Source: Arthrobacter sp. C2
GTDB lineage: Bacteria > Actinomycetota > Actinomycetes > Actinomycetales > Micrococcaceae
DNA: 64,000 nt
Reading direction: 5' to 3'
Assembly (NCBI GenBank): GCA_024207135.1
Contig: CP042428.1
Span: forward strand, 4,402,001-4,466,000
The position numbers were made by a program, and so were the translations under genes. The notes beneath the pieces are model-generated. The model had not been told where the DNA came from and did not search any database. It saw only the letters and a program-made list of their open reading frames with translations. Every line of letters begins with the position of its first letter. Position 1 is the first letter of the stretch. Of the stretch, positions 8,570 to 16,669 are shown in pieces.

Positions 8570-9337
8570 CTAGAACAGCGGCCAGGGCACCGCCGGCATC
8601 CCACCGCTCGGAGCCGGAAACCGCCGGGCCAAGCTCAACCGCGTGCAACGTGCGCCGAGCGCGGAGATTTCCTCGGCGGTGAGCAAGGGCGCCAGGTCGC
8701 GTCCAAGCTGGCCGTCCAGTCCTTGGATGATACGGTCCACTCCGTCGAGTTCCCCGGCGCTCAGGGAGGCTCCACTCCAACCCCACAGCACCGTCCGCAG
8801 CTTGTGGTCACTGTGAAAAGTGAGCCCATGGTCCACGCCGTATCGGTGTCCGTCCCCCATGGCAAGAACGTGGTTGCCTTTGCGGTCGGCATTGTTGATG
8901 ACCACGTCGAAGACGGCCATGCGCCTGAGCGCCTGCGAGTCTTCATGGACGAGGGCGACCCTCCGCCCCTCCTCGTCCCGGCCCTCAAGGACATGTTTCC
9001 AGCCACTGTTCGGCACGTCGTCCGCAACCACCAGGTCCACGGCATTCTGGGCGGGATCTTGCTCCTGCCAGAGCTGCACCATTCCTTCACCCAGCGGGCC
9101 GTCGCGCAGCCAGGTGTGCGGCACGACGTTCCAGCCCAGGGCCTGCGAGACCAGGTAGGCTGCCAGCTCCCGGTGGGCCAGGGCGCCGTGGGGAAAATCC
9201 CACAGCGGCTGTTCACCTGCCATTGGCTTGTAGACGACCACCGCGTCGCCGATGCTGCCCAGGAAGGTGGCATTTGAAGCCGTGGTGATGCGGCCGGTGA
9301 GCGTCAGCTCGGCGGTTGTCAGGTCGGGTGCCGGCAT
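8570..9337 (-). CDS. SCO1664 family protein (kinase-like fold)
   Basis: The 255-residue product matches the actinobacterial SCO1664 family. It shows a glycine-rich start (ATFLGSIGDAVVVYKPMAGE), WDFPHGALAHRELAAYLVSQ, and the catalytic-type segment FDVVINNADRKGNHVL with YGVDHGLTFH, resembling the PI3/PI4-kinase-like fold. The biochemical role is unknown. The ATG at 9337 overlaps the stop of the DUF3090 gene (ATGA), so the two are translationally coupled, and I prefer it over an in-frame ATG at 9400. It is the last gene of a three-gene minus-strand operon. Confidence 0.88.
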   Translation of the reverse strand: MPAPDLTTAELTLTGRITTASNATFLGSIGDAVVVYKPMAGEQPLWDFPHGALAHRELAAYLVSQALGWNVVPHTWLRDGPLGEGMVQLWQEQDPAQNAVDLVVADDVPNSGWKHVLEGRDEEGRRVALVHEDSQALRRMAVFDVVINNADRKGNHVLAMGDGHRYGVDHGLTFHSDHKLRTVLWGWSGASLSAGELDGVDRIIQGLDGQLGRDLAPLLTAEEISALGARCTRLSLARRFPAPSGGMPAVPWPLF

Positions 9338-9897
9338 CAGTTCTCGGGAAGTGTGCAGGTGTGTCCGTCGGCGTCCATGGGGTAGCCGCAGAGCAGGCAC
9401 ATCGGACGCCCGGCAGCCACGATCTCGCGGGTGCGCTTGGCGAATGCCCGGGCGGAGCCCACCGGCATGCTCACCAGCAGCATTTCGTCCGCGTCGGGGT
9501 CAATTCCCTCGGGCGATTCGACGTCTTCGTCATCGTTGTCATCGACATCGGTGATCGGGTAGGCCTTGATGACGACCTGGGCCGTCGTGGGGTCCCAACC
9601 CAGGCCCATGGCCCCGGTGCGAAACTGTTCCTGGACGGCCTCGAGCTGGTCGTTGTCGACCAGTTCAATGGGAGTGCTCCCGGGAACGCTGAAGGGGTTG
9701 CCCTCGAGGGCCATCAGCTGGTCGAGGATTTCATCGACCTTCTCGGCAAGCAGGGCCGCCTGCTGCTTCTCAAAGGCGATACTGACGATCTGCCGCCCCG
9801 CCCGCACCTGCAGGTAGAACGTGCGCGACCCCGGCAGGCCCATGGTGCCGACAATGACCCGATCAGGCCAGATGAATTCGTGAACACGTGTAGGCAT
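9337..9897 (-). CDS. DUF3090 family protein
   Basis: The 186-residue product begins MPTRVHEFIWPDRVIVGTMG and ends with a CLLCGYPMDADGHTC pair of CxxC-like cysteine clusters that could hold zinc. This is the actinobacterial DUF3090 family. In many actinobacteria it sits between an MSMEG_4193-type phosphomutase and a SCO1664 protein, often near the mycothiol ligase gene mshC, and that order of the three genes is kept here. Its function is not known. It overlaps the next gene by ATGA and follows the phosphomutase by 9 bases. Confidence 0.9.
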   Translation of the reverse strand: MPTRVHEFIWPDRVIVGTMGLPGSRTFYLQVRAGRQIVSIAFEKQQAALLAEKVDEILDQLMALEGNPFSVPGSTPIELVDNDQLEAVQEQFRTGAMGLGWDPTTAQVVIKAYPITDVDDNDDEDVESPEGIDPDADEMLLVSMPVGSARAFAKRTREIVAAGRPMCLLCGYPMDADGHTCTLPEN

Positions 9898-9906
9898 GTA
9901 ACCATC

Positions 9907-10614
9907 TTAGGCTCCGGAGGTTCGTGGCGCCTCCTGCCCTGCCCCGCCGCCCACCGGTGCGTCGCCGAGTGGGGTGCTGTTCGCCAGCCACGAAAGATCC
10001 CCGGCGTCGGTGTTGGTCGCGTGGACGGTCGGCCGGGTGGCGCCATAGCGCACGATGGACACGGAGGCGGGGCCCACATTGATGCGCTGGAACAGGTCGA
10101 GGTGCATGCCAAGTGCGTCGGCGAGGATGGCCTTGATGAGGTCCCCGTGGGTCACCGCAGCCCATACTGCCCCTGGCCCGTGCTCCGCTTCGAAGGCTGC
10201 ATCGTGGCGTCGAATCGCTGCCACCGACCGGGCCTGCATTGCGGCCAATGATTCACCGCCGGGAAAGGTGACGGCCGAGGGTTGCGACTGCACCACGGAC
10301 CATAGCTTCTCGGTCGCGAGATCTTCGAGCGTGCGGCCCTGCCACTGGCCGTAATCGCACTCGATGAGATCCGGTTCGATCGGCGCGTACGGGATGCCGG
10401 CCTGGCGTTCGAGGAGGAACCGGGCGGTCTCCCGGCAACGCTCCAGGGGGCTGGACACCACCGCGACCAGGGGCACGGCCGCGAGCCGGTCTCCGGCCCG
10501 AGCTGCCTGGTCGATCCCGATTTGGTCCAGACTGATGCCCGCTGCCCTACCGGCCAGCAGCCCAGCGGCATTGGCATTGGTGCGGCCGTGCCGCACGAGA
10601 ATAACTGTCGCCAT
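9907..10614 (-). CDS. MSMEG_4193-type histidine phosphatase / phosphomutase
   Basis: The 235-residue product belongs to the histidine phosphatase superfamily. It has the phosphohistidine motif LVRHGRTNANAAG near the N-terminus, the SSPLERCRETA arginine, IECDYGQWQG, and the second catalytic histidine in AAVTHGDLIKAILAD. The start at 10614 (MATVILVRHG) places the RHG motif at the usual position; the longer frame to 10704 only adds residues without similarity. It is the first gene of the phosphomutase-DUF3090-SCO1664 operon. mshC, a frequent neighbour elsewhere, is not within view. The substrate is unknown. Confidence 0.88.
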   Translation of the reverse strand: MATVILVRHGRTNANAAGLLAGRAAGISLDQIGIDQAARAGDRLAAVPLVAVVSSPLERCRETARFLLERQAGIPYAPIEPDLIECDYGQWQGRTLEDLATEKLWSVVQSQPSAVTFPGGESLAAMQARSVAAIRRHDAAFEAEHGPGAVWAAVTHGDLIKAILADALGMHLDLFQRINVGPASVSIVRYGATRPTVHATNTDAGDLSWLANSTPLGDAPVGGGAGQEAPRTSGA

Positions 10615-10907
10615 CCATCCAGCATAGCCATCCGCTCGACGGCCTTGTCCATCCGGGACATGAGAACCAGTCGAGAGCGGTCCGTTGTCATCTAAGTTGA
10701 ACAACGAAAAGCCCGAAATCTAGGGTTTTGATTCAACTGTAATGACACGATTTTGGCCACTTTGGTCACTTCAATTGAATCAAATCTTAAAATCTTGCCT
10801 GCCCTCGCGCTCAAACCGCAAATTGCGATCTTTGGAATCCGACTGTCCCGTCATGACGAACGCTGAGCGGGTCAGCGGAACCGGAATCCCGCCCCTCAAC
10901 GGCAGAA

Positions 10908-11615
10908 TCAGCCATCCAGGGCTTGTGCGGCACCGGCCTTCAGGAGCCCCATATCCGTATCGGTGGCCACCCAGTCGTAGCCGAGTGCTTCGAAGGCGCT
11001 GGCCCTGACTGACGAGCCGGCGAAAGCGCCTACTTCAATATGGTGGTCATGGCACGCTTTTGCTATGTATCCAAGGGGGGAGTCCTTGGCGGCGAGCAAC
11101 GAATCCACGTCCGTTCCAAGGCTCATTGCCAAGTCGACTGGGCCCACGAATATGGAGTCGATGCCCGAGGTACCAACGATTGCGTCCAGGTTTTCCAGTC
11201 CTTCGGCGGATTCAATCATCGCCGACAGGTGAATTCGAGAGTTCGCTTCTTGGGGGTTAATCACGGGCGCCCCGAACAGCGCACTCATCGGTCCCCAGCT
11301 TCTCCCGCCCTGTGGAGCGTACCTTGCCGCGTGGGCTACCTCTTGGGCTTCTTCGGCCGTATTGATCATGGGGACCATGATGTGGGTGGCACCTGCATCG
11401 AGAGCAAACCCGATATCTGCGTAGCTTCCGCTTCGAAGCCGCACGGCGATGTTGCCACTTGGCGCGGCAGCAAGAGCGGAAATTATTTGGGGTTCACTCC
11501 ACAGGCCATGCTGCATGTCCAACCCGTGCCAACCGAAACCCATCTTTGAGGTTGTTGCCAGAATTGCCGGTGAGTCAAGAAAATGCCACAGTCCACGGCC
11601 TGAATACCTTGCCAA
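10908..11615 (-). CDS. HpcH/HpaI family aldolase
   Basis: The 235-residue product is a class II, metal-dependent 2-oxo-acid aldolase of the HpcH/HpaI/citrate-lyase family. AVRLRSG carries the catalytic arginine, HLSAMIESAEGLENLD the metal-binding glutamate, and IFVGPVDLAMSLG the metal-binding aspartate. Such enzymes cleave 4-hydroxy-2-oxo acids to pyruvate and an aldehyde. The start is a TTG at 11615 preceded by AGGAGGACAAC, the best ribosome binding site available. The protein is slightly shorter at the N-terminus than typical members. It stands alone next to mobile-element debris, so its pathway is unclear. Confidence 0.82.
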   Translation of the reverse strand: MARYSGRGLWHFLDSPAILATTSKMGFGWHGLDMQHGLWSEPQIISALAAAPSGNIAVRLRSGSYADIGFALDAGATHIMVPMINTAEEAQEVAHAARYAPQGGRSWGPMSALFGAPVINPQEANSRIHLSAMIESAEGLENLDAIVGTSGIDSIFVGPVDLAMSLGTDVDSLLAAKDSPLGYIAKACHDHHIEVGAFAGSSVRASAFEALGYDWVATDTDMGLLKAGAAQALDG

Positions 11616-11888
11616 GTTGTCCTCCTAGAATACTGCCCATCGAACAGCGGACAGTCCATGGAAAATTTACATCTTTTCCGTGGGCAAGACGATTCAGCAG
11701 GGGTTGCGCGCTTCATCCTTTCGGCATTCATGTCGGGCATCTTCAAGGATCCTGCATTGGGTTGAAATTCAAAGACGTATCGCAGGGCCCCGTCCCTTAA
11801 GCCGGTCCTCAAACGGACAAACCAATCGTTGACCAGTGTCTTTGTGACCGCAAGATTTCTGGCGTCCCGTAAATGACAATGGGGCGAG

Positions 11889-12048
11889 AATGCATCACCA
11901 GTAACAAAGATGCGTCAACTGTGGTGACAAGAATCAGCGCAATGCTTCACCTGTAGCGACAAAAATAGGCAGGATGCGTCAACTGAAATGCCATCTGACG
12001 GCCTAATGCGTCAATTTAGTTGAGAATGCTTCAACTTAGATGACAAAG
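11889..12048. repeat. Multiple terminal repeats of an IS21-type element (one end only)
   Basis: Six imperfect copies of a 20-24 base unit lie in tandem at about 11889, 11909, 11940, 11972, 12005 and 12025. The consensus is close to ATGCGTCAACTGTGATGACA. Arrays of this kind, read outward and ending in TGTCATC, are the terminal multiple-repeat sequences of IS21 family elements. No istA/istB genes or opposite end are present, so this is a scar. It directly abuts the broken YhcG-type gene. The flanking 11616..11888 holds the aldolase leader and no other gene. Confidence 0.6.
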
Positions 12049-12059
12049 GACAAGAGCGG

Positions 12060-12624
12060 TTCAACGCGCCTTGCCGCCGGCAGACGGGTTCCGCGCAGCC
12101 TGACCATTTGTTGCACCAGCTTCGATTCCGGTGCCGCCAGATGCCGAGCGAAGTTGGGCGGTGCGGCTCCGGCTCGTTCCAGCGACTTGTTCATTGGCAC
12201 GTTGCTGGACCACCGGTGTTCCGCGGCTGCTCCGGCGTGCCATTCCCGGGAATCCAGCGGGAGGTTCTTGTCCAGCAGGACCTGGATGTGGCGCCCCGGC
12301 AAATGTCCCACAGCCTGTGGGGAATTTGGCCGCCGGGCGGTCCACGCGGCTGCGAACGTGCGCAGGCAATGCAGGTTCGGTGCGCGACAGGCCGGTCATT
12401 TCGAGGAATTCCCGGCGCAGCTCCGCCGCCAGCCGGGAGATGACCGTGCTTTGCAGGCCATCGCGTTTCTGTTCGTTCAGGATCCGGGTCCGGTATTCCA
12501 GTACAAGTCAATGAGGGCGCTGTTCAGGACCAGTGGGGCCCGTACCCGGGCCGCGGACATGGTCCTTCACATCGGAGAGGAATGGGGTGTAGGTGTCGGG
12601 AAAGACGGGATCGTTTGTTGGCAT
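12060..12624 (-). pseudogene. YhcG/DUF1016-type PDDEXK nuclease, N-terminal part with frameshifts
   Basis: From an ATG at 12624 the minus strand reads MPTNDPVFPDTYTPFLSDVK, DHVRG, then across frames LVLNSALIDLYWNTG, DGLQSTVISRLAAELRREFL, EMTGLSR, QAVGHLPGRHIQVLLDKN, REWHAGAAAEHRWSSNVPMN, and finally NFARHLAAPESKLVQQM. This follows the DUF1016 N-terminal domain step by step (family pattern FLxxLKxxIRxAQxRAxxxVNxELxxLYWxIG ... LPWGHNxxLLxK ... WSRNVL). At least three frame changes occur. The PDDEXK C-terminal half is missing where the IS21-type repeats begin. Intact relatives are often found near restriction-modification loci. Confidence 0.7.
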
Positions 12625-12894
12625 GGGTACCCGCCTATTGCCGCTCCGGAACCCGGTGGGTGCAGCCCGGGGCCTGCTGTGGAAGACCCCGTTGTTCTTC
12701 GGTGAGCCAACCGGCATCGGCCCGACCCCGATGGTGCGCTTGGAACTCGCAGCGGTGCCCACGCGGGGTGGGCCCGCCATGCAGGCGAACTACGACCGTG
12801 CCCGCGGTCGGTATGCCTGATGGCGATGCCAGGGCCGAACCACCAACCATTTTCACACGCGCCCACGTGGGGCGCTCGCGTTTTTCTCCCTGCC

Positions 12895-13557
12895 CTATGG
12901 GGCAGCGTCGGTGGGAGCGGCTCGATGGTCGATCTCAGCCGTGAGGCTGTCTATGCGCTCCAGGGCGGCATTGAGGTCCGTGACCGTGGCCCAGAGATCC
13001 GGGTGTTGCTCGCGGATCTCTTCCATGGTGCTGCCATGGGAGGTGAGCGCGGCGAGGTCGAAACTGACGTTGGTGCGCGCCCCAGCGACCGTCGCCCTGA
13101 GGGAGCCGAACGCGACCACGACATCGGCGATGAGTGCCCGATTGCCGTGAACCGCGAGCCATGCCAATGCGTCGATGGCCTCGATGGCCCGCTGGCCCAA
13201 CACTGCCGACGACTTCGCGGCATCCACGGAAGCTCGGGTCACGGCCTCATCACGCTCGGCTCCCGGTTCCAACCGGAACGCGGCACCGAAGGCCAAGGAA
13301 GCGGATGCGTCTTGGTCGGCCAGCCGCAGGGCCTCCTCGCGGAGTGCCTGGGCACGCTCCCGCACGCGGGAGAGTTCCGCCCGCAGGTCTTCCTCGGGTT
13401 CCGTGTAGCCGGCAACCATCGACGCCAGGGACGCGGCGACTGCCAGCATCAGCCCCGTCCCGGCCCCGCCGCCCGGTGAACCCGTCGATTGCGCCAGCGC
13501 GCGGGTCCAGTCCTCAACCGTCGAGTTCTGGGTGGTCACCGAGTCCGTTTCATCCAT
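12895..13557 (-). CDS. Cyclodeaminase/cyclohydrolase family protein
   Basis: The 220-residue, all-alpha product matches the formiminotetrahydrofolate cyclodeaminase (FTCD_C) family. Near the N-terminus it has the hallmark STGSPGGGAGTGLMLAVAAS, which forms the folate-binding loop. The rest is helical with EEDLRAELSRVRERAQALRE and GQRAIEAIDALAWLAVHGNR. It is a stand-alone single domain, as in several bacterial folate-related enzymes (FchA-like methenyl-THF cyclohydrolases). No histidine-degradation or one-carbon genes adjoin it, so the reaction is inferred from family only. Confidence 0.82.
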   Translation of the reverse strand: MDETDSVTTQNSTVEDWTRALAQSTGSPGGGAGTGLMLAVAASLASMVAGYTEPEEDLRAELSRVRERAQALREEALRLADQDASASLAFGAAFRLEPGAERDEAVTRASVDAAKSSAVLGQRAIEAIDALAWLAVHGNRALIADVVVAFGSLRATVAGARTNVSFDLAALTSHGSTMEEIREQHPDLWATVTDLNAALERIDSLTAEIDHRAAPTDAAP

Positions 13558-13900
13558 GGCACCCAGTGTGCCGCAAAGCGGTCGACTTTGTGCAGGGGAA
13601 GTTGAACCGGACAGCCACGTGGTTGCCGGCCATCGGCAGGCCCTCCATCATTCCGGGCGCCCCGAAGGCATCGCGTCCGTCTGTTTGCCCCGGATTCATC
13701 GCGTGGAAGCCCGTGCAATCGTCCGCCGGGACGGCCCGGCGCCCCGGCGGACGATGGCACGGGCGAGGCGACCGGCGGCACGCATGCAAAACTGTTGCCA
13801 CCGGGCTTTCGATCAAATAGTTTGGATGTTCCCAGCGCTGGCCCGCATGCGGGCCAGCTGCCGGGATTGTTCCCGTTTCGTCTACCGAAGGAGGACCCCG
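13558..13900. other. csbD upstream region with a perfect 20-bp palindrome
   Basis: No gene is seen here. The palindrome CTGGCCCGCATGCGGGCCAG (13838-13857) lies 44 bases before the csbD start and could be an operator or an mRNA hairpin. The Shine-Dalgarno sequence AAGGAGGA sits just before 13901. Confidence 0.55.
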
Positions 13901-14086
13901 ATGGGTCTCGACGACAAGATTGGCAACAAAGCGCAGGAAGCCGCCGGCAAGGTCAAGGAAGGCGTCGGAGACGCCACCGACAACGAAAAGCTGCAGGCGG
14001 AAGGCGCCAAGGACCAAGCAGCAGCCAAGGCCAAGCAGGCCGGGGAACACCTCAAGGATGCTGCCAAGGATGTAACCGGCCACTAG
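13901..14086 (+). CDS. CsbD family stress protein
   Basis: The 61-residue, highly charged product MGLDDKIGNKAQEAAGKVKE... is a typical CsbD-like protein (amphipathic, rich in Lys, Ala, Glu and Asp, ending AAKDVTGH). Members are induced by general stress in many bacteria, but their molecular role is not settled. The start has a very strong ribosome binding site, AAGGAGGACCCCG. The upstream palindrome and the downstream hairpin make it look like an independently regulated, highly expressed monocistronic unit. A longer plus-strand frame through this gene from 13532 has no homology before residue 1 of CsbD. Confidence 0.92.
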   Translation: MGLDDKIGNKAQEAAGKVKEGVGDATDNEKLQAEGAKDQAAAKAKQAGEHLKDAAKDVTGH

Positions 14087-14107
14087 GGCCGCTGCGGCCA
14101 CTGGCGA

Positions 14108-14164
14108 AAATGCTCCCCGTTCCGGGTTCCGCGCTCATCGGGAACCTCTGGACGGGGAGCATTT
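14108..14164 (+). terminator. Stem-loop after csbD
   Basis: AAATGCTCCCCGT (14108-14120) pairs perfectly with ACGGGGAGCATTT (14152-14164), with a further inner pairing of GTTCC with GGAAC. The stem ends in T residues. It lies 22 bases after the csbD stop and is the probable end of that transcript. Confidence 0.65.
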
Positions 14165-14227
14165 ACGTTCCCGGGCTGGGCCGGAATGTACCTGTTACGC
14201 GGACGTGTCCGAGGGTATGGTGCTCGT

Positions 14228-15469
14228 ATGGACGACATTTACCAGGTCATCGTGGTTGGCGGCGGATTTGCCGGCATGGCCGCGGCCCGGGAGCTGGGCC
14301 GCAAGCGGATTTCAGTGCTCCTCGTCGACGCGAACAACTACCACCAGTTTCAGCCGCTGCTCTACCAGGTGGCGGCATCGCAAATAGGGGTCTCGGCAGT
14401 GGCCCGGCCGCTGCGTTCGGTATTCCGCCGCATCAGGGACGTGCGGGTGCTCACCGCCGAAGCCACGTCGATCGACGCTGCCGCCCACACCGTCACCACC
14501 GCGGACGGCACCCGGTACCAGGGACGGATCCTTGTCATTGCCGCCGGCGCCGTCCCGAACTTCTTCAACACCCCCGGAGCCCAGGAGCACGCCTACCCGC
14601 TGTACTCGCTCGACGATGCCGTACGCCTGAGCACCGCTCTCACCCGGACGCTGGAAACTGCCGAGCGGGAAGGTTCCGGCGCCACGGACGTCGTCATCGT
14701 CGGTGGAGGGCCGACGGGGGTGGAGACCGCAGGAGCGCTGGCCGAGAACATCAAGTACATCGTGCCGAAATATTTCTCGCCGGCCCTTGCCGACCGGTGC
14801 CGGGTCCATCTCGTGGACATGGTGCCCAACGTGCTCAACGCCTTTTCCCCGAAATCCCAGGCCTACGCCCGGGCCCGGCTTGGGAAGCTCGGGGTGCAGC
14901 TGCACATGGGCCAGAGCGTGGGCGAGGTCCGTCCCGACGGGGTGGCGCTGTCCGACGGAACCGACATCCCCGCGCGGATCACGGTGTGGGCCGGTGGCCT
15001 GCAGGCCGGGAAGATCATTGCCGAGTCGGGCCTGGCGCAGGGCAAGGGCGGGCGCATCGACGTCACCCCCGAGTTGCGGGCACCGGGCGTCGAGGGGATC
15101 TACGTGCTGGGGGACTCGGCCAACATCACCGATGACACCGGAGCCAAGCTGCCCCAGCTCGGATCCGTCGCCCAGCAATCGGGCAAGTGGGCGGCTCTCA
15201 ACATCCATGCCGACCTCACCGGCGGCACCCGCCAGCCGTTCAGGTACAGCGACAAGGGATACATGGCGATGGTGGGCCGCGGCGCGGCGGTGGCCGAGCT
15301 CGGGCGCAAGCGCATCCAGGTGCAGGGGCCGCCGGCCTTCGCCTCATGGCTGGTTGTGCACCTGGCGCTGCTCCCGGGCGTGCGCCAAAGGATCCGGGCA
15401 TTGTCGTCCTGGGCCGCCGGCTACCTGACGCACAGCCCGACGCAGGTGTTCGTGGCCAAGCCGGACTAG
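14228..15469 (+). CDS. Type II NADH dehydrogenase (NAD(P)/FAD-dependent oxidoreductase)
   Basis: The 413-residue product has an N-terminal FAD-binding Rossmann motif (YQVIVVGGGFAGMAAAREL), a second nucleotide-binding motif (VVIVGGGPTGVETAGALAEN), and the NDH-2 signatures NYHQFQPLLYQVA, WAGGLQA and GIYVLGDSANI. These single-subunit enzymes pass electrons from NADH to menaquinone at the membrane surface without pumping protons. The C-terminal segment FASWLVVHLALLPGVRQRIRA is the expected amphipathic membrane-binding region. The ATG at 14228 (MDDIYQ) places the FAD motif at residue 6 onward; upstream GAGGGT serves as ribosome binding site. A longer frame to 14186 is less likely. Confidence 0.9.
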   Translation: MDDIYQVIVVGGGFAGMAAARELGRKRISVLLVDANNYHQFQPLLYQVAASQIGVSAVARPLRSVFRRIRDVRVLTAEATSIDAAAHTVTTADGTRYQGRILVIAAGAVPNFFNTPGAQEHAYPLYSLDDAVRLSTALTRTLETAEREGSGATDVVIVGGGPTGVETAGALAENIKYIVPKYFSPALADRCRVHLVDMVPNVLNAFSPKSQAYARARLGKLGVQLHMGQSVGEVRPDGVALSDGTDIPARITVWAGGLQAGKIIAESGLAQGKGGRIDVTPELRAPGVEGIYVLGDSANITDDTGAKLPQLGSVAQQSGKWAALNIHADLTGGTRQPFRYSDKGYMAMVGRGAAVAELGRKRIQVQGPPAFASWLVVHLALLPGVRQRIRALSSWAAGYLTHSPTQVFVAKPD

Positions 15470-15577
15470 CGGCAGCGCCGGGGGAGCGGCATCGGACCGG
15501 TGCAAGCACCACCATTGCCTTGCCCGCCGCTGCGCGCGACGCTGGCCAAGGAAGAAAAGTCTGCTTCAGGAGTGCTC

Positions 15578-16669
15578 ATGCAGGCCCTGACTCTCATCCC
15601 GGGCGTGAAGGATTCATTGGCGCTGCGCAAGATCCCGGAGCCGGGCCCGGACCAAGGCTCCGTGCTGGTGGAAGCACTGGCCGTGGGGCTGTGCGGGACC
15701 GATGCGGAAATCACCGCGGGCAACTATGGCCAGCCGCCTCCGGGCCACAAACAGCTGGTGCTGGGACACGAGAACCTGGGCAGGGTCCTGGAAGCGCCTC
15801 CGGGATCCGGCGTGGCTCCCGGAGACCTGGTGGTGGGCATCGTGCGACGGCCGGACCCACACCCTTGCCCGGCTTGTGCCGCCGGTGAATGGGATATGTG
15901 CCTCAACGGCAAGTACACCGAGCATGGGATCAAGCAACTGGACGGCTTTGCCCGGGGACGCTGGCGGGGCGAGCCAAAGGACATGGTGAAGCTGGGGCCG
16001 GGGCTGGCGGTTGTCGGCGTGCTGCTGGAACTCACCACCATCGTGGCCAAGGCCTGGGAACAGATCATGCGCATCGGAGCGCGCGCTTTCTTCGACCCCC
16101 ACGTAGCGGTGGTCACCGGAGCCGGCCCGGTCGGCCTGCTCGCGGCATTGCTCGGGGTCCGCCGGGGGTTGGAGGTCCATGTCTTTGACATCGTTTCCGA
16201 TGGACCGAAACCGGGATTGGTTCGTGGCTTGGGTGCGACCTACCATAGCGGAACCCTGCCCGAGTCCGGGATCAGTGCCGAGATCCTGGTCGAATGCACG
16301 GGGATCACCGACGTGGTACTCGACGTCCTGGGCCGCCGGGCGCCCGATGCCATTACCTGCCTGACCGGGGTGTCGGGCACCGGGAAGGAAACGGAAGTGG
16401 AGGTCGGTGCCCTGAACCGGCAGGCAGTGCTGGGCAACGGGGTCACGTTCGGAAGCGTCAATGCCAACCGCCGGCACTTAGATGCCGCGGCTTGCGCGCT
16501 GGCCGCTGCCGACCCCGCCTGGCGGGGCCGGCTGTTTTCCCGCCGGGTGCAGCTGGAAAACTTTGCCGATGCCTTCAAGCGCCACCCGGACGACGTCAAG
16601 GTCGTGCTGGAGATCGGGTCGGGACGGGCCGCGGGCAAGGACCGGGCCGCGGGGCGGCAGGACCGCTAA
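15578..16669 (+). CDS. Glucose 1-dehydrogenase, zinc-dependent MDR family
   Basis: The 363-residue product is a medium-chain dehydrogenase. It has the catalytic zinc ligands in GLCGTDAEI and VLGHENLG, a structural-zinc-like cluster CPACAAGEWDMC, and the nucleotide fold VVTGAGPVGLLAALLGVRRG. GKYTEHGIKQLDGFA and FGSVNANRRHLDAA are typical of archaeal-type glucose dehydrogenases, which oxidise glucose to gluconolactone with NAD(P). The ATG at 15578 follows CAGGAGTGCTC; extra upstream codons to 15500 have no similarity. The gene's stop overlaps the end of the convergent antiporter gene by 4 bases. Confidence 0.85.
   Translation: MQALTLIPGVKDSLALRKIPEPGPDQGSVLVEALAVGLCGTDAEITAGNYGQPPPGHKQLVLGHENLGRVLEAPPGSGVAPGDLVVGIVRRPDPHPCPACAAGEWDMCLNGKYTEHGIKQLDGFARGRWRGEPKDMVKLGPGLAVVGVLLELTTIVAKAWEQIMRIGARAFFDPHVAVVTGAGPVGLLAALLGVRRGLEVHVFDIVSDGPKPGLVRGLGATYHSGTLPESGISAEILVECTGITDVVLDVLGRRAPDAITCLTGVSGTGKETEVEVGALNRQAVLGNGVTFGSVNANRRHLDAAACALAAADPAWRGRLFSRRVQLENFADAFKRHPDDVKVVLEIGSGRAAGKDRAAGRQDR

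Noticed and set aside
11889-12048. Repeat array considered as a CRISPR
   Set aside because: Units are imperfect, spacing is 20-33 bases from start to start so there are no real spacers, and no cas genes are present.
12859-12875. GC-rich hairpin followed by T5 on the plus strand
   Set aside because: It points rightward, but no plus-strand gene ends before it; the neighbouring genes are on the minus strand, where no T-run follows.
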